64,000 bases of DNA from positions 186,001-250,000 of the forward strand of contig NZ_LRRR01000003.1 of the NCBI RefSeq assembly GCF_001691415.1, read 5' to 3'. The first letter of the stretch is position 1. Each line of letters begins with the position of its first letter. The position numbers were made by a program, and so were the translations under genes. The stretch comes from Pararhodobacter sp. CCB-MM2 (GTDB taxonomy: Bacteria > Pseudomonadota > Alphaproteobacteria > Rhodobacterales > Rhodobacteraceae). The notes under the pieces are model-generated. The model was given only the letters and a program-made list of their open reading frames with translations, did no database searches and had not been told where the DNA came from. This document shows positions 24,913 to 33,044 of the stretch, piece by piece.

Positions 24913-26085
24913 ATGAATTTCGACGAGATCATCGACCGTCGCGGCACCCACTCGGCCAAGTGGGACATGATGGAATCCCTGTATGGCGTTTCGCCGTCCG
25001 AGGGCATCCCGATGTGGGTGGCCGACATGGATTTCCGCCCGCCGCAGGTGGTGACCGACGCGCTGCAGGGCATGAAGGATCACGGGGTCTTCGGCTATTT
25101 CGGCGATGACCGGGCCTACAAGGCCTCGATCGACTGGTGGCTGACCAACCGCCACGGCTGGCATGTCGAGCCCGAGTGGATCTTCACCACCCACGGTCTG
25201 GTCAACGGCACCGCCCTGTGCCTGCACACCTGGACCAAGCCCGGCGACGGCGTCGTGCTGTTCACCCCGGTCTACCATGTCTTCGCGAAGATCACGAAGG
25301 CCGCCGGCCGGACCGTGACCGAATGCCCGCTGGCCTTCGAGGACGGGCGCTATGTCATGGATCTGGAGGACGCGGCCAAGCGTCTGACCGGCAACGAGAA
25401 GGTCGTGGTAATCTCGTCGCCGCACAACCCGGGCGGCCGTTGCTGGACCGTGGACGAGCTGAAGGCGCTGGGCGCGTTCTGCAAGGCGCATGATCTGCTG
25501 CTGATCTCGGACGAGATCCATTGCGACCTGATCTTCCCGGGTCAGAAACATGTGCCCGCCGCGCTGGCGCTGCCGGACATGATGGACCGGCTGGTGCTGA
25601 TGACCGCGCCGACCAAAACCTTCAATATCGCCGGTGCCCACAACGGCAACGTCATTGTGCCGGACCCTGAGCTGCGCAAGGCGTTCGAGCAGACGATGAT
25701 CGGCCTCGGGATCTCGCCCAGTTCCTTCGGGGTGACGATGGAGACCGCCGCCTATTCGCCCGAGGGTGCGGAATGGGTCGATGCGCTGATGGCCTATCTG
25801 GAAGAGAACCGGAAGATCTTCGACGCGGGCGTGAATGCGATCCCCGGCCTGAAGTCGATGCCGCTCGAGGCGACCTATCTGGCGTGGGTGGATTTCTCGG
25901 GCACCGGGATGGAGGCGGCCGAGATCGCCCGCCGAATCGAGAAGGAAGCGAAGATCGCCGTGAACCATGGCGCAACCTTCGGCACCGGGGGCGAGAGCTT
26001 CATGCGCTTCAACCTCGCGACCCGGAAAGAGCTGGTGCAGGAAGCCGTCAGCCGCCTGACTGCGGCGTTCGGCGATCTTCAGTAA
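24913..26085 (+). CDS. PLP-dependent C-S lyase / aminotransferase of the PatB/MalY type
   Basis: 390 residues, fold-type I PLP enzyme. N-terminal NFDEIIDRRGTHSAKWDMME and IPMWVADMDF are characteristic of the PatB/MalY cystathionine beta-lyase subfamily; SSPHNPGGRCW and the PLP lysine in APTKTFNIAGAHNG are intact, with a C-terminal FMRFNLATRKELVQEA. It likely cleaves C-S bonds of cystathionine or related thioethers. ATG at 24913 follows AAGGAG. A good terminator follows. Confidence 0.9.
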   Translation: MNFDEIIDRRGTHSAKWDMMESLYGVSPSEGIPMWVADMDFRPPQVVTDALQGMKDHGVFGYFGDDRAYKASIDWWLTNRHGWHVEPEWIFTTHGLVNGTALCLHTWTKPGDGVVLFTPVYHVFAKITKAAGRTVTECPLAFEDGRYVMDLEDAAKRLTGNEKVVVISSPHNPGGRCWTVDELKALGAFCKAHDLLLISDEIHCDLIFPGQKHVPAALALPDMMDRLVLMTAPTKTFNIAGAHNGNVIVPDPELRKAFEQTMIGLGISPSSFGVTMETAAYSPEGAEWVDALMAYLEENRKIFDAGVNAIPGLKSMPLEATYLAWVDFSGTGMEAAEIARRIEKEAKIAVNHGATFGTGGESFMRFNLATRKELVQEAVSRLTAAFGDLQ

Positions 26086-26102
26086 GCAGGCGCTGTTTAT
26101 GG

Positions 26103-26131
26103 AAGGGGCCGGGGGTGTCCTCCGGCCCCTT
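26103..26131 (+). terminator. Terminator after the C-S lyase gene
   Basis: AAGGGGCCGG (26103-26112), nine-base loop, CCGGCCCCTT (26122-26131): a perfect 10-bp stem 17 bases after the stop. Confidence 0.8.
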
Positions 26132-26247
26132 GCCTTTGCGCGAAGCCGCGTGGCGCTGGGCCGCGGAACGGCGATCCGACCGTCGAGCGTAGCGCTTTAT
26201 GCCAGCCAAGTCCGCGCACCTGCCGATCGGAGCGCGTGCATCGACAA

Positions 26248-26276
26248 ATCGCCGGTCCGGGGGGCGGCCCGGCGAT
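26248..26276. repeat. Inverted repeat in the gap after the C-S lyase
   Basis: ATCGCCGG (26248-26255), 13 bases, CCGGCGAT (26269-26276). The 240-base gap around it (26132-26374) shows no credible gene; apart from this repeat and the terminators nothing else is evident. Confidence 0.4.
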
Positions 26277-26327
26277 GCGCGGCGGCCTTCGGCCTTGATT
26301 CCGCGCTGCACCGCTCCGCAGCAAAAA

Positions 26328-26346
26328 GGGCCCCGAAAGGCCCCTT
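26328..26346 (-). terminator. Terminator of the 117-residue hypothetical gene
   Basis: On the minus strand GGGCC ... GGCCC followed by TTTTT (the A run 26323-26327 of the plus strand), 28 bases beyond the stop at 26375. The stem is short with flanking AAGG/CCTT pairs. Confidence 0.55.
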
Positions 26347-26374
26347 CATGTTTCGCAATATTCCGAAATAGCTC

Positions 26375-26728
26375 TTAGGCCGGGCGCGGCAGGAAGCCGT
26401 CGGGCTCGGGCCGCTCGATCACGTAATCCGGGATCGGCGCCTGATGGACCGGCGTCTCGCGCTTGAACTCGTAGGTCATCTGCCCGCCCTCGTCCGAGGC
26501 GGCGATGATCAGCGCGTGCAGCAGATGCCGCGGGCCGTCATAGATGTCCACGAAGCCGCGCAGCACCGGCAGGCGCCCGGTCTCGACGGTGAAGCCGCTC
26601 TCGCCGAGGGCGAGGATCGGATAGGCGTCCTCGCCGATATGCACCGACAGCCGCGAGCTCTTGCGCAACGCGCGCGTCTGGGCCGCTTGCAGACCCTTCC
26701 GAATGTCTTCGGGCAGAAACTCGAACAT
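26375..26728 (-). CDS. Conserved hypothetical protein (117 aa)
   Basis: 117 residues starting MFEFLPEDIRKGLQAAQTRA, with a helical basic N-terminus, a beta-rich middle (HIGEDAYPILALGESGFTVE and RGFVDIYDGPRHLLHALIIA) and the end MTYEFKRETP. I recognise it as a protein conserved in Rhodobacteraceae without known function; the middle part loosely recalls a PilZ-like barrel, but the PilZ RxxxR motif is not convincing. The internal Met at 26728 has AGGTCC upstream and matches relatives better than the start at 26764. Confidence 0.75.
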   Translation of the reverse strand: MFEFLPEDIRKGLQAAQTRALRKSSRLSVHIGEDAYPILALGESGFTVETGRLPVLRGFVDIYDGPRHLLHALIIAASDEGGQMTYEFKRETPVHQAPIPDYVIERPEPDGFLPRPA

Positions 26729-26915
26729 GATGGACCTCCCGATTCCGTCTCGTGCCATCGTCACGAGTCATCGTGGTGAAAACAAGTTAGCCATTTGTCT
26801 CGCGCGTGGAATTTTTCCATGTGTGTCTGTGCACATTTTGTGCGCATCCGCGACAACGGGGTTATGGTTGACCGCGCCTTCCGAAACCCCAACTTGAGGC
26901 CAAAGGAGTTTCACC

Positions 26916-27911
26916 ATGGGCAGATTGGTTGACGGCCGCTGGCTGGACGAATGGTACGACACCGCCTCGACCGGCGGGAAATTCAAACGATCCGAGGCGA
27001 GCTGGCGCAACTGGCTGACCGCCGACGGCAGTGCGGGTCCGACCGGCACCGGCGGCTTCAAGGCCGAGAGCGGGCGCTACCATCTCTATGTCTCGCTGGC
27101 CTGCCCTTGGGCGCATCGCACGCTGATCTTCCGCGCGCTGAAGGGGCTGGAGGCGCATATCGACGTCTCCGTCGTGCATCCGGACATGCTGTCTAACGGC
27201 TGGGAATTCCGCACGGATTTCCCCGGCGCGACGGGCGATGCACTGTTCGGCAACGATTACCTGCATCAGGTCTACACCCGCGCCGATCCGCTGATGTCGG
27301 GCCGGGTCACCGTGCCGATCCTGTGGGACAAGCAGCAGAACACCATCGTCTCGAATGAGAGCTCCGAGATCATCCGGATGCTTAATTCGGCTTTTGACGA
27401 AATTACCGGCAATACGCTCGACTTCTGGCCCGAGGACCTGCGCGAGGCCATCGAGCCTGTCAACGCGCGGATCTATGACACGGTGAACAACGGCGTCTAC
27501 AAATCCGGTTTCGCCACCACGCAGGAAGCCTATGACGAGGCCGTTCACCCGCTGTTCGACACGCTCGACTGGCTGGAAGATCGCTTGTCCGGCCAACGCT
27601 TCCTGATGGGCGATCGCGTGACCGAGGCCGACTGGCGCCTCTTCACCACGCTGGTTCGGTTCGACGCGGTCTACCACGGGCATTTCAAATGCAACCGGCG
27701 CCGGATCGTCGATTACCCGCAGCTGTGGGACTACACCCGCGCGCTGTATCAGGTGCCCGGCGTGGCCGCGACGGTCGATCTGGACCACATCACCCGGCAC
27801 TACCATTACAGCCACGACACCATCAATCCGAACCGCATTGTCCCGGTCGGCCCGGTGCTGGATTTCACCGCGCCGCATCAACGGGGCGACGTCCTGGCGA
27901 GCGCCGGCTGA
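26916..27911 (+). CDS. Glutathionyl-hydroquinone reductase (GST Xi / YqjG type)
   Basis: 331 residues. The redox-active Cys63 is in SLACPWAHRTL, the hallmark of the Xi-class (ECM4, YqjG, PcpF) proteins, followed by the insert TDFPGATGDALFGNDYLHQV and VPILWDKQQNTIVSNESSEI; the helical C-terminal GST domain ends with DLDHITRHYHYSH. It reduces glutathionyl-hydroquinones with glutathione. AAAGGAG precedes the ATG. The upstream gap holds TGTGCACA and repeated TGTGC, a possible regulator site. Confidence 0.93.
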   Translation: MGRLVDGRWLDEWYDTASTGGKFKRSEASWRNWLTADGSAGPTGTGGFKAESGRYHLYVSLACPWAHRTLIFRALKGLEAHIDVSVVHPDMLSNGWEFRTDFPGATGDALFGNDYLHQVYTRADPLMSGRVTVPILWDKQQNTIVSNESSEIIRMLNSAFDEITGNTLDFWPEDLREAIEPVNARIYDTVNNGVYKSGFATTQEAYDEAVHPLFDTLDWLEDRLSGQRFLMGDRVTEADWRLFTTLVRFDAVYHGHFKCNRRRIVDYPQLWDYTRALYQVPGVAATVDLDHITRHYHYSHDTINPNRIVPVGPVLDFTAPHQRGDVLASAG

Positions 27912-28062
27912 GCGTCCGACGCCTCGGCAAGTGATTCGAGAAATCAGAGCCCGCGTGTCCCTCTGGACGCGCGGGTTTTGTCTTGGATCGGGCTAACTGT
28001 TCCCAATTGAGTGATAATTTTAGAAAAATGCGGTCGTTGTCAAAAAGTCCGCAGTCAATCAC

Positions 28063-28090
28063 TTGACGATACGGAACTCGCCTCTAGGTT
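28063..28090 (+). promoter_or_regulatory. Possible promoter in the AT-rich gap before the DUF6455 gene
   Basis: TTGACG (28063-28068), 16 bases, TAGGTT (28085-28090). The surrounding 28000-28140 stretch is much more AT-rich than the rest of the window and also holds the inverted repeat TGCGG / CCGCA (28029-28033 and 28049-28053). Confidence 0.35.
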
Positions 28091-28189
28091 TAGTTTGAAG
28101 CTTTAACATGTTTAACGAAAAATTGGCTTCTTGAGCGCAGTACCAGTGTATCCACCCGCCGCAGTCTGGCCAAGATACAGAGAAAAGCC

Positions 28190-28486
28190 TTGTCCCTTCA
28201 CTTTCCCTCCCAGTCCGCGGCAATCTGGACGGTCGCGAAAAAGCTGGGCATCGATCTTCCCACGGTCATCCGCGACGGCGACATGACGCCCGAGGATCTG
28301 GCCGGCATGCTGCGCGCCTGCGCCCATTGTTGGCACGGACGCAAATGCGCTCGATGGCAGGAAGGCAGTGACCACGCTGCGATGGCCAGCTTCTGTCCCA
28401 GCGCCGAGACGGTGAACGCTCTCGCCCAGCCTGAGACAGCGCCGGACGGGGCGGCACGCCGGCCCTATTTGCGCGCGGTACGCTGA
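28190..28486 (+). CDS. DUF6455-type small protein
   Basis: 98 residues read from a TTG start. The core reads GIDLPTVIRDGDMTPEDLAG, then MLRACAHCWHGRKCARWQ and SFCPSAETVNALAQ, the pattern of small DUF6455 proteins common in Rhodobacterales, with conserved cysteines C-x2-C-x5-C and a later Cys-Pro. No function is known. The start has no strong ribosome site. The 3' end overlaps an opposite-strand decayed frame, so the last residues may not be ancestral. Confidence 0.5.
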   Translation: MSLHFPSQSAAIWTVAKKLGIDLPTVIRDGDMTPEDLAGMLRACAHCWHGRKCARWQEGSDHAAMASFCPSAETVNALAQPETAPDGAARRPYLRAVR

Positions 28487-28870
28487 ACGACAAAGGGACC
28501 CCGCAGGATCCCGTTCTCATCGACAGTCAGTGGGCCGAATGTAAGGCCGCGGTTCTGCAAGGCTTGCCGAGCTGCGCGGAGGCGAGATGGGATATCTTCC
28601 CGGCTGACAAGATCCGGCTTCACCCCGCACAGCTTTGCACCGTCCGTTATTGCTGAAAGGCGTCTATGGCGCCTGCAATCGCATGCTCGGCGCTGTCAGC
28701 GCCTTGTCTGTAAGCCAAGTCGACCAAGTCAGACGCGCCAGACCAGGCAGGGGTATCATCGCAGCCAGCCGCGAAGCGTGCTCAGCGATCGTATCCTGAT
28801 TCAAATCCTTCCGACGAAGAGCGACGGTCAGATCAAGCTCGAAATCCTGAACCCTTGCCCGGCAGGGCAT
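28465..28870 (-). pseudogene. Decayed minus-strand reading frames of unknown family
   Basis: On the minus strand one frame from 28870 reads a protein-like stretch (DFELDLTVALRRKDLNQDTI and EHASRLAA); around 28755 the credible reading moves to another frame (SGASDLVDLAYRQGADSAEH, AIAGAIDAFQQ and a stop). A third frame, from about 28650, reads DGAKLCGVKPDLVSREDIPS and LTFGPLTVDENGILRGPFVV to a stop at 28465. The composition looks coding but no frame is complete. I take these as remnants of one or two genes with at least one frameshift. Family not recognised. Confidence 0.35.
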
Positions 28871-28967
28871 GCGAGGCGCTTCCCGCCAGATCCCGCGCAG
28901 GAAATCTCAGGGTTCAAGTGCCTTCGGGGCGCGACTGACGGCCAGCCGCGCCCCGATCAGAGGGGGC

Positions 28968-30335
28968 TTATTGCTGGAACAATTGCTCCGGCAGCCACAT
29001 GGCAATCCCGGGGAACAGCAAGATCAGCAGCACCACGCTCAGCTGCATCAGCACGAAGGGCACGACCCCGCGATAGATGTCCCGCATCGACACGAGGTTC
29101 CCGGCCGCGCCCTTAAGATAGAACAGCGCGAAGCCGAAGGGCGGAGTCAGGAAGCTGGTCTGCAAGTTCACCGTGATCATGATCGCCACCCAGAAGATGA
29201 TCTCTTCCTGCGGGATGTGATCGCCCAGATCCATCACCCGAAGGATCGGGGCGAAGATCGGCAGCAGGATCAGCGTGATCTCGATCCAGTCGAAGAAGAA
29301 GCCCATGACGAAGACCATCATCATCAGGGCCAGCAGCAGGCCGTAGTCCCCGAAGGGAAGGCTGCGGGCGACCTCGACGACGAAATGCTCGCCGCCGACG
29401 ATGCGGAAGACATAGGCGAAGGCCGTGGCGCCGACGAAGATGAAGAACAACATCCCCAGCGAGGTGACAGCACTGTCCTGTGCCTCGGTCATGGCCTTCA
29501 TCGACAGACGGCCCCGGGCGAGACCCAGCAGGATCGACGCGGCGACGCCGACGCCACCGGCCTCGGTCGGTGTGGCGACCCCGCCAAGGATCGAGCCCAG
29601 AACCGCAATGATCAGGGCCAGCGGTGCCAGCACCGACAGCGCCGTTTCGCGCAACGAGACGCGATCCTCGGGGCCCGCCGGCGGCAGCCTCGGGGCGATC
29701 GAGGGCTGCAACGTGGCGCGGATCAGGATGTAGAGCATGTACATGAGCGACAGCAGCAGACCCGGCACCAGCGCGGCCACGAACAGCCGGCCCAGCGAGA
29801 TCGACAGCAAGTCGCCCATGAAGACCAGCATGACCGACGGCGGGATCAGGATGCCCAACGTGCCCGACGAGGCCACGGTCCCGGCGGCGAGGCCCGGGTC
29901 GTAGCCTTTCTCGATCATGGTCGGGATGGCCATCATCGACAGCATCACCACCGACGCGCCGATGATCCCGGTCGCGGCAGCGAGGATCGTGCCCATGGCC
30001 ACGACAGCCAGCGCGAGGCCGCCCGGCACGCGGCGCAGCAGGCGCTGCATGGTCAGCAAGAGGTCTTCTGCCAGACGGGTCTTGTCCATGATCACCCCCA
30101 TCAGGATGAACATCGGGGCCGCGACCAGCACCTGGTTCTCGATCACCCCGGAATAGATCCGGTTGGGCAAAAGGGTGGCCTGCACCAGCCGCATCTCGCC
30201 CAGCGAAATCGCAAGGATCGAGAAGACGAGGCTTATGCCCATCAACACGATGGCCACCGGCACGCCTGAGAACATGCCGACGACGAGGAAGGCGAACATG
30301 CCGCCCGGCAGGGCGGAGATCAGAAGGTCGGTCAT
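28968..30335 (-). CDS. dctM: TRAP transporter large permease (DctM type)
   Basis: 455 residues with twelve or more hydrophobic helices and the typical DctM stretches GVPVAIVLMGISLVFS, MGTILAAATGIIGASVVMLS and SSGTLGILIPPSVMLV; the C-terminal TSFLTPPFGFALFYLKG is a strong family mark. It moves the substrate across the inner membrane with sodium or proton symport, fed by the periplasmic DctP. Its ATG overlaps the dctQ stop (ATGA). The gene is the last of the dctP-Q-M operon. Confidence 0.95.
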   Translation of the reverse strand: MTDLLISALPGGMFAFLVVGMFSGVPVAIVLMGISLVFSILAISLGEMRLVQATLLPNRIYSGVIENQVLVAAPMFILMGVIMDKTRLAEDLLLTMQRLLRRVPGGLALAVVAMGTILAAATGIIGASVVMLSMMAIPTMIEKGYDPGLAAGTVASSGTLGILIPPSVMLVFMGDLLSISLGRLFVAALVPGLLLSLMYMLYILIRATLQPSIAPRLPPAGPEDRVSLRETALSVLAPLALIIAVLGSILGGVATPTEAGGVGVAASILLGLARGRLSMKAMTEAQDSAVTSLGMLFFIFVGATAFAYVFRIVGGEHFVVEVARSLPFGDYGLLLALMMMVFVMGFFFDWIEITLILLPIFAPILRVMDLGDHIPQEEIIFWVAIMITVNLQTSFLTPPFGFALFYLKGAAGNLVSMRDIYRGVVPFVLMQLSVVLLILLFPGIAMWLPEQLFQQ

Positions 30336-30871
30336 GCGCGCGCACTCCACGGGTCGGTCAGTAGGTCGGGGCGGCGCAGGGCCACCAGCACGCGCAGGAA
30401 GACAGAGGTAGCGCCCACGAGGGTCAGGAACGCGCCGAAGGGGATCACCGACTTGATGATCCAGCGATGCGACAGGCCGATCCCGCCGGGGCTACCTTCG
30501 CCACGGATGAACGACCGGTGCGCAAAGTCGATGCCGAACCAGATCAGCCCGGCCATGAAGGGCAGCAGGAACAGGGCGATGGCCAGCAGCTCCAGCTTCA
30601 TCCGGGTGCGTTCGTGAAAGCGCGACGAGACGAGGTCGATGCGCACATGGGCGTTGTTGATATAGGCCCAGCCAAAGCAAAGCATCGCGATCGCGCCATG
30701 CAGGTGCCATTGCAGTTCTTGCAGCTGGAACGAGCCGGTATCGACGTAGCGGCGGCCGATCACGTCGTAGAGGATCACCGCCATCAGCACCAGCAGCAGC
30801 CAGCCGCTGAGCCGGGCGAAGAACCGGCAGGGAAGGGAAAGCCAATTGGCCAGGGCCAGCAGGCGGGACAT
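30332..30871 (-). CDS. dctQ: TRAP transporter small permease (DctQ type)
   Basis: 179 residues with four hydrophobic segments; the core reads LLVLMAVILYDVIGRRYVDT, LQELQWHLHGAIAMLCFGWA and INNAHVRIDLV. These are the conserved DctQ helices that pair with DctM. It lies between dctP and dctM; the stop overlaps the dctM start. A stable hairpin separates it from dctP upstream. Confidence 0.93.
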   Translation of the reverse strand: MSRLLALANWLSLPCRFFARLSGWLLLVLMAVILYDVIGRRYVDTGSFQLQELQWHLHGAIAMLCFGWAYINNAHVRIDLVSSRFHERTRMKLELLAIALFLLPFMAGLIWFGIDFAHRSFIRGEGSPGGIGLSHRWIIKSVIPFGAFLTLVGATSVFLRVLVALRRPDLLTDPWSARA

Positions 30872-30940
30872 GGGCAGGCTCCGTCAGGGCAAGGAAGGGT
30901 CGGCACGGCGGCGCGCCTTGGGGCGCGGGGCCGACGAAAG

Positions 30941-30968
30941 GTCCCGGCCGACACCAGCCGGCCGGGAC
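30941..30968 (-). promoter_or_regulatory. Intercistronic hairpin between dctP and dctQ
   Basis: GTCCCGGCCG (30941-30950), eight-base loop, CGGCCGGGAC (30959-30968): a perfect 10-bp stem 8 bases beyond the dctP stop, with no U run. Probably lowers read-through into the permease genes or stabilises dctP mRNA, as periplasmic binding proteins are needed in excess. Confidence 0.6.
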
Positions 30969-30976
30969 GAAAGCGG

Positions 30977-31996
30977 TCAGTCGATATAGGCGATGTCCGA
31001 CCAGATCGCGAAGTTCTGGCGGAACTGCGACAGGCTTTCCCAGACGCGCGCGAAATCGGCATCGGCCGCGGATTGCTCGGCCACGACCTCGTCCCAGGCG
31101 CCTTCGAAAGCGGCCATCATCTCGTCGTTCCACGAGTGGAACTGCACGCCGCGCTCGCGCAGGGTCTCCATCGCCGCAACCTGGATCGCTTCACCTTCCG
31201 CCATCGAGAAGGTGACGTTGGCGGCGCAGGCCATCTGGATCGAGGCGCGGTTGGCGTCGCTCAGGCCATCCCAGACGTCCTGGTTGATGATGAAGGTCGC
31301 CAGCGAAGTCTGCTGGTGCCAGCCGGGGAAATAGTAATGGCTGGCGTATTCGTTCATGCCGAGGGCAAGGTCGATCGCCGGGAAGGACATCTCGGCCGCG
31401 TCGATCGAGCCGAGGCGCAGACCGGTCATCGTATCCGCCGGGGCCAGCGACTGCGCGCGCACGCCCAGCTTCTCCATCACCTGCGCGCCGAGGCCGAAGA
31501 CCCGCATGCGCAGCCCGTCAAGATCGGCGGGGGTGTTGATCTCGCGCGCGAACCAGCCCGAGGCCTCGGGGACGAAGACGGCGCAGAGTTCGCTGTGGAT
31601 GTTGTAGGGCGCGGTGATCTCGGCCCAGAGTTCCTGCCCGCCGCCGTGGTACCACCAGGCGGTATAGGCGCGAATATCCGGGCCGAAGGGCACCGAGGTG
31701 AACAGCGGCGCGGCGGGGATCACGCCCTGCGCGAAGCCCGGCGAATACCAGCCGGCATCCACGGCGCCGGTCGAGATGGCATCCCACATCTCGTTGCCGC
31801 TGACGATGGCGTTGGGCTCGTTGAATTCGATCTGAAGGTCGCCCCCGGTCATGGCGGCGACCTGCTCGGTCAGGTGCAGGCCCGTCTCGCCGATTACCGG
31901 CAGGGATGAGGCATAGACGCTCTGCATTACGAGGGTGTCGGCCCCGGCACCCTGTGCAAGGGCCGTCAGGGCAAGGGCGGTAAGCGCGGTTCTCAT
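30977..31996 (-). CDS. dctP: TRAP substrate-binding protein, DctP/TakP type
   Basis: 339 residues with a signal peptide (MRTALTALALTALAQGAGA). It carries WWYHGGGQELWAEITAPYNI and FAREINTPADLDGLRMRVFG, which match the subfamily of TakP (2-oxo-acid binding) and related mannitol/chloroaromatic TRAP receptors rather than the C4-dicarboxylate branch; the Arg in GLRMRV is the usual carboxylate-binding residue. It therefore probably captures a 2-oxo or hydroxy carboxylic acid. First gene of the operon, divergent from the IclR gene, with a TCCA-N5-TGGA operator 57 bases upstream of its start. Confidence 0.9.
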   Translation of the reverse strand: MRTALTALALTALAQGAGADTLVMQSVYASSLPVIGETGLHLTEQVAAMTGGDLQIEFNEPNAIVSGNEMWDAISTGAVDAGWYSPGFAQGVIPAAPLFTSVPFGPDIRAYTAWWYHGGGQELWAEITAPYNIHSELCAVFVPEASGWFAREINTPADLDGLRMRVFGLGAQVMEKLGVRAQSLAPADTMTGLRLGSIDAAEMSFPAIDLALGMNEYASHYYFPGWHQQTSLATFIINQDVWDGLSDANRASIQMACAANVTFSMAEGEAIQVAAMETLRERGVQFHSWNDEMMAAFEGAWDEVVAEQSAADADFARVWESLSQFRQNFAIWSDIAYID

Positions 31997-32051
31997 GGTT
32001 TCCTCCCGAAATCCGTGGCCGCTGCTTGGGATCGGCGGCCGTCTCCTCCAC

Positions 32052-32069
32052 TATCCACAATATGGACAT
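32052..32069. promoter_or_regulatory. IclR-type operator on the dctP side
   Basis: TATCCACAATATGGACAT, containing the inverted repeat TCCA (32054-32057), CAATA, TGGA (32063-32066). It agrees with the second site at 32193-32210 in 13 of 18 positions, all outside the five-base centre and its edge. Confidence 0.6.
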
Positions 32070-32192
32070 TGTGAACCCGTGAAAGATAGGCGGAACACGA
32101 ACTTCCTGTAAAGCTATTATTGTGGTTTCGAGGATTCTGGAGATTTTGCTTGCAGTTCTGAAATCGGATTGTCATGGTTTCCCTTAAATAGG

Positions 32193-32210
32193 TATCCATA
32201 TAGTGGACAT
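32193..32210. promoter_or_regulatory. IclR-type operator overlapping the regulator's 5' end
   Basis: TATCCATATAGTGGACAT with TCCA (32195-32198), TATAG, TGGA (32204-32207). Its position over the upstream alternative start (GTG 32203) suggests autorepression and favours the ATG at 32212. Confidence 0.6.
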
Positions 32211-32211
32211 C

Positions 32212-33012
32212 ATGTCGGAAGCTGCCAGCGGAAGTCAGAGCATCGATCGCGCCTTGGCGTTGTTGTCATTGGTCGCGGGGCAGGGCGGGGCTGAGGTGCC
32301 GATGCCCGTCCTGACGAAGGAAACGGGCCTCAGCCGACCGACGATTCGGCGAATCATGCTGGCCCTGATCCGCGCCGGCTATGTCGAGCAGGCGCCGGGT
32401 GGCGGCTATTTCCCCGGCCCCGAATGTCTGGTGCTGGGGGCGATGGCCTCGCGCCGGCACAACCTTCTGGACCTGTCGATGGACGGCGTGATCGCATTGG
32501 CGGCCGAGAGTGGCGACAGCGCTTTCGTCTCGGTGCGCAGCGGCTCGCATTCGGTTTGCCTGCACCGCGAGGAAGGCGATTTCCCGATCCGTACCCATGT
32601 GCTGCAGCCCGGTGCGCGCCACCCGTTGGGCGTGGGAGCCGGCGCGATGGCGATGCTGGCCGCCCTGCCTGACGAGGACGTGGAGTTCGTCCTTGCCCAG
32701 ACCCGCGAAGAGATCGAGCGCAAGTATCCGCTGTTCGACGACGCCTTCCTGCGCACCGAGCTGGCCGCCACGCGTGAGCGCGGCTGGACCGTCAATCCCG
32801 GCATGTATGTCGCCAATTCCTGGGCGATCGGCCTGCCGATCCTCGGGCCCGGCGGAACCGTTCTCGGCTCGTTGTCCATCGCTGCGATCGACAGCCGCAT
32901 GACACCCGAGCGCCAGCCCGAACTGGCGCGGATGCTGCGCCGCGAGGTTGCGCGCATCGAAACTCGGCTGCAGGCGCCAGCGCGTCCGGCCGCCAAAGCA
33001 CCCGGCGCCTGA
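32212..33012 (+). CDS. IclR-family transcriptional regulator
   Basis: 266 residues: winged helix-turn-helix (QSIDRALALLSLVAGQGGAE, ETGLSRPTIRRIMLALIRAG) and an IclR effector domain (VCLHREEGDFPIRTHVLQPG, GVGAGAMAMLAALPDEDVEF, PILGPGGTVLGSLSIAAIDS). Such regulators sense aromatic or organic acids and control catabolic operons. It sits between the TRAP operon (divergent) and the thiolase run (same strand, 32 bases downstream), with two matching operators in the divergent region, so it very likely controls both. Start either ATG 32212 or GTG 32203. Confidence 0.92.
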   Translation: MSEAASGSQSIDRALALLSLVAGQGGAEVPMPVLTKETGLSRPTIRRIMLALIRAGYVEQAPGGGYFPGPECLVLGAMASRRHNLLDLSMDGVIALAAESGDSAFVSVRSGSHSVCLHREEGDFPIRTHVLQPGARHPLGVGAGAMAMLAALPDEDVEFVLAQTREEIERKYPLFDDAFLRTELAATRERGWTVNPGMYVANSWAIGLPILGPGGTVLGSLSIAAIDSRMTPERQPELARMLRREVARIETRLQAPARPAAKAPGA

Positions 33013-33044
33013 TCGCGCCACACCTATCCGGAGGAGAAATTCGC

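Noticed and set aside
32052..32060. TATCCACAA as a DnaA box
   Set aside because: It is part of the duplicated TCCA-N5-TGGA operator and is better explained as the IclR site.
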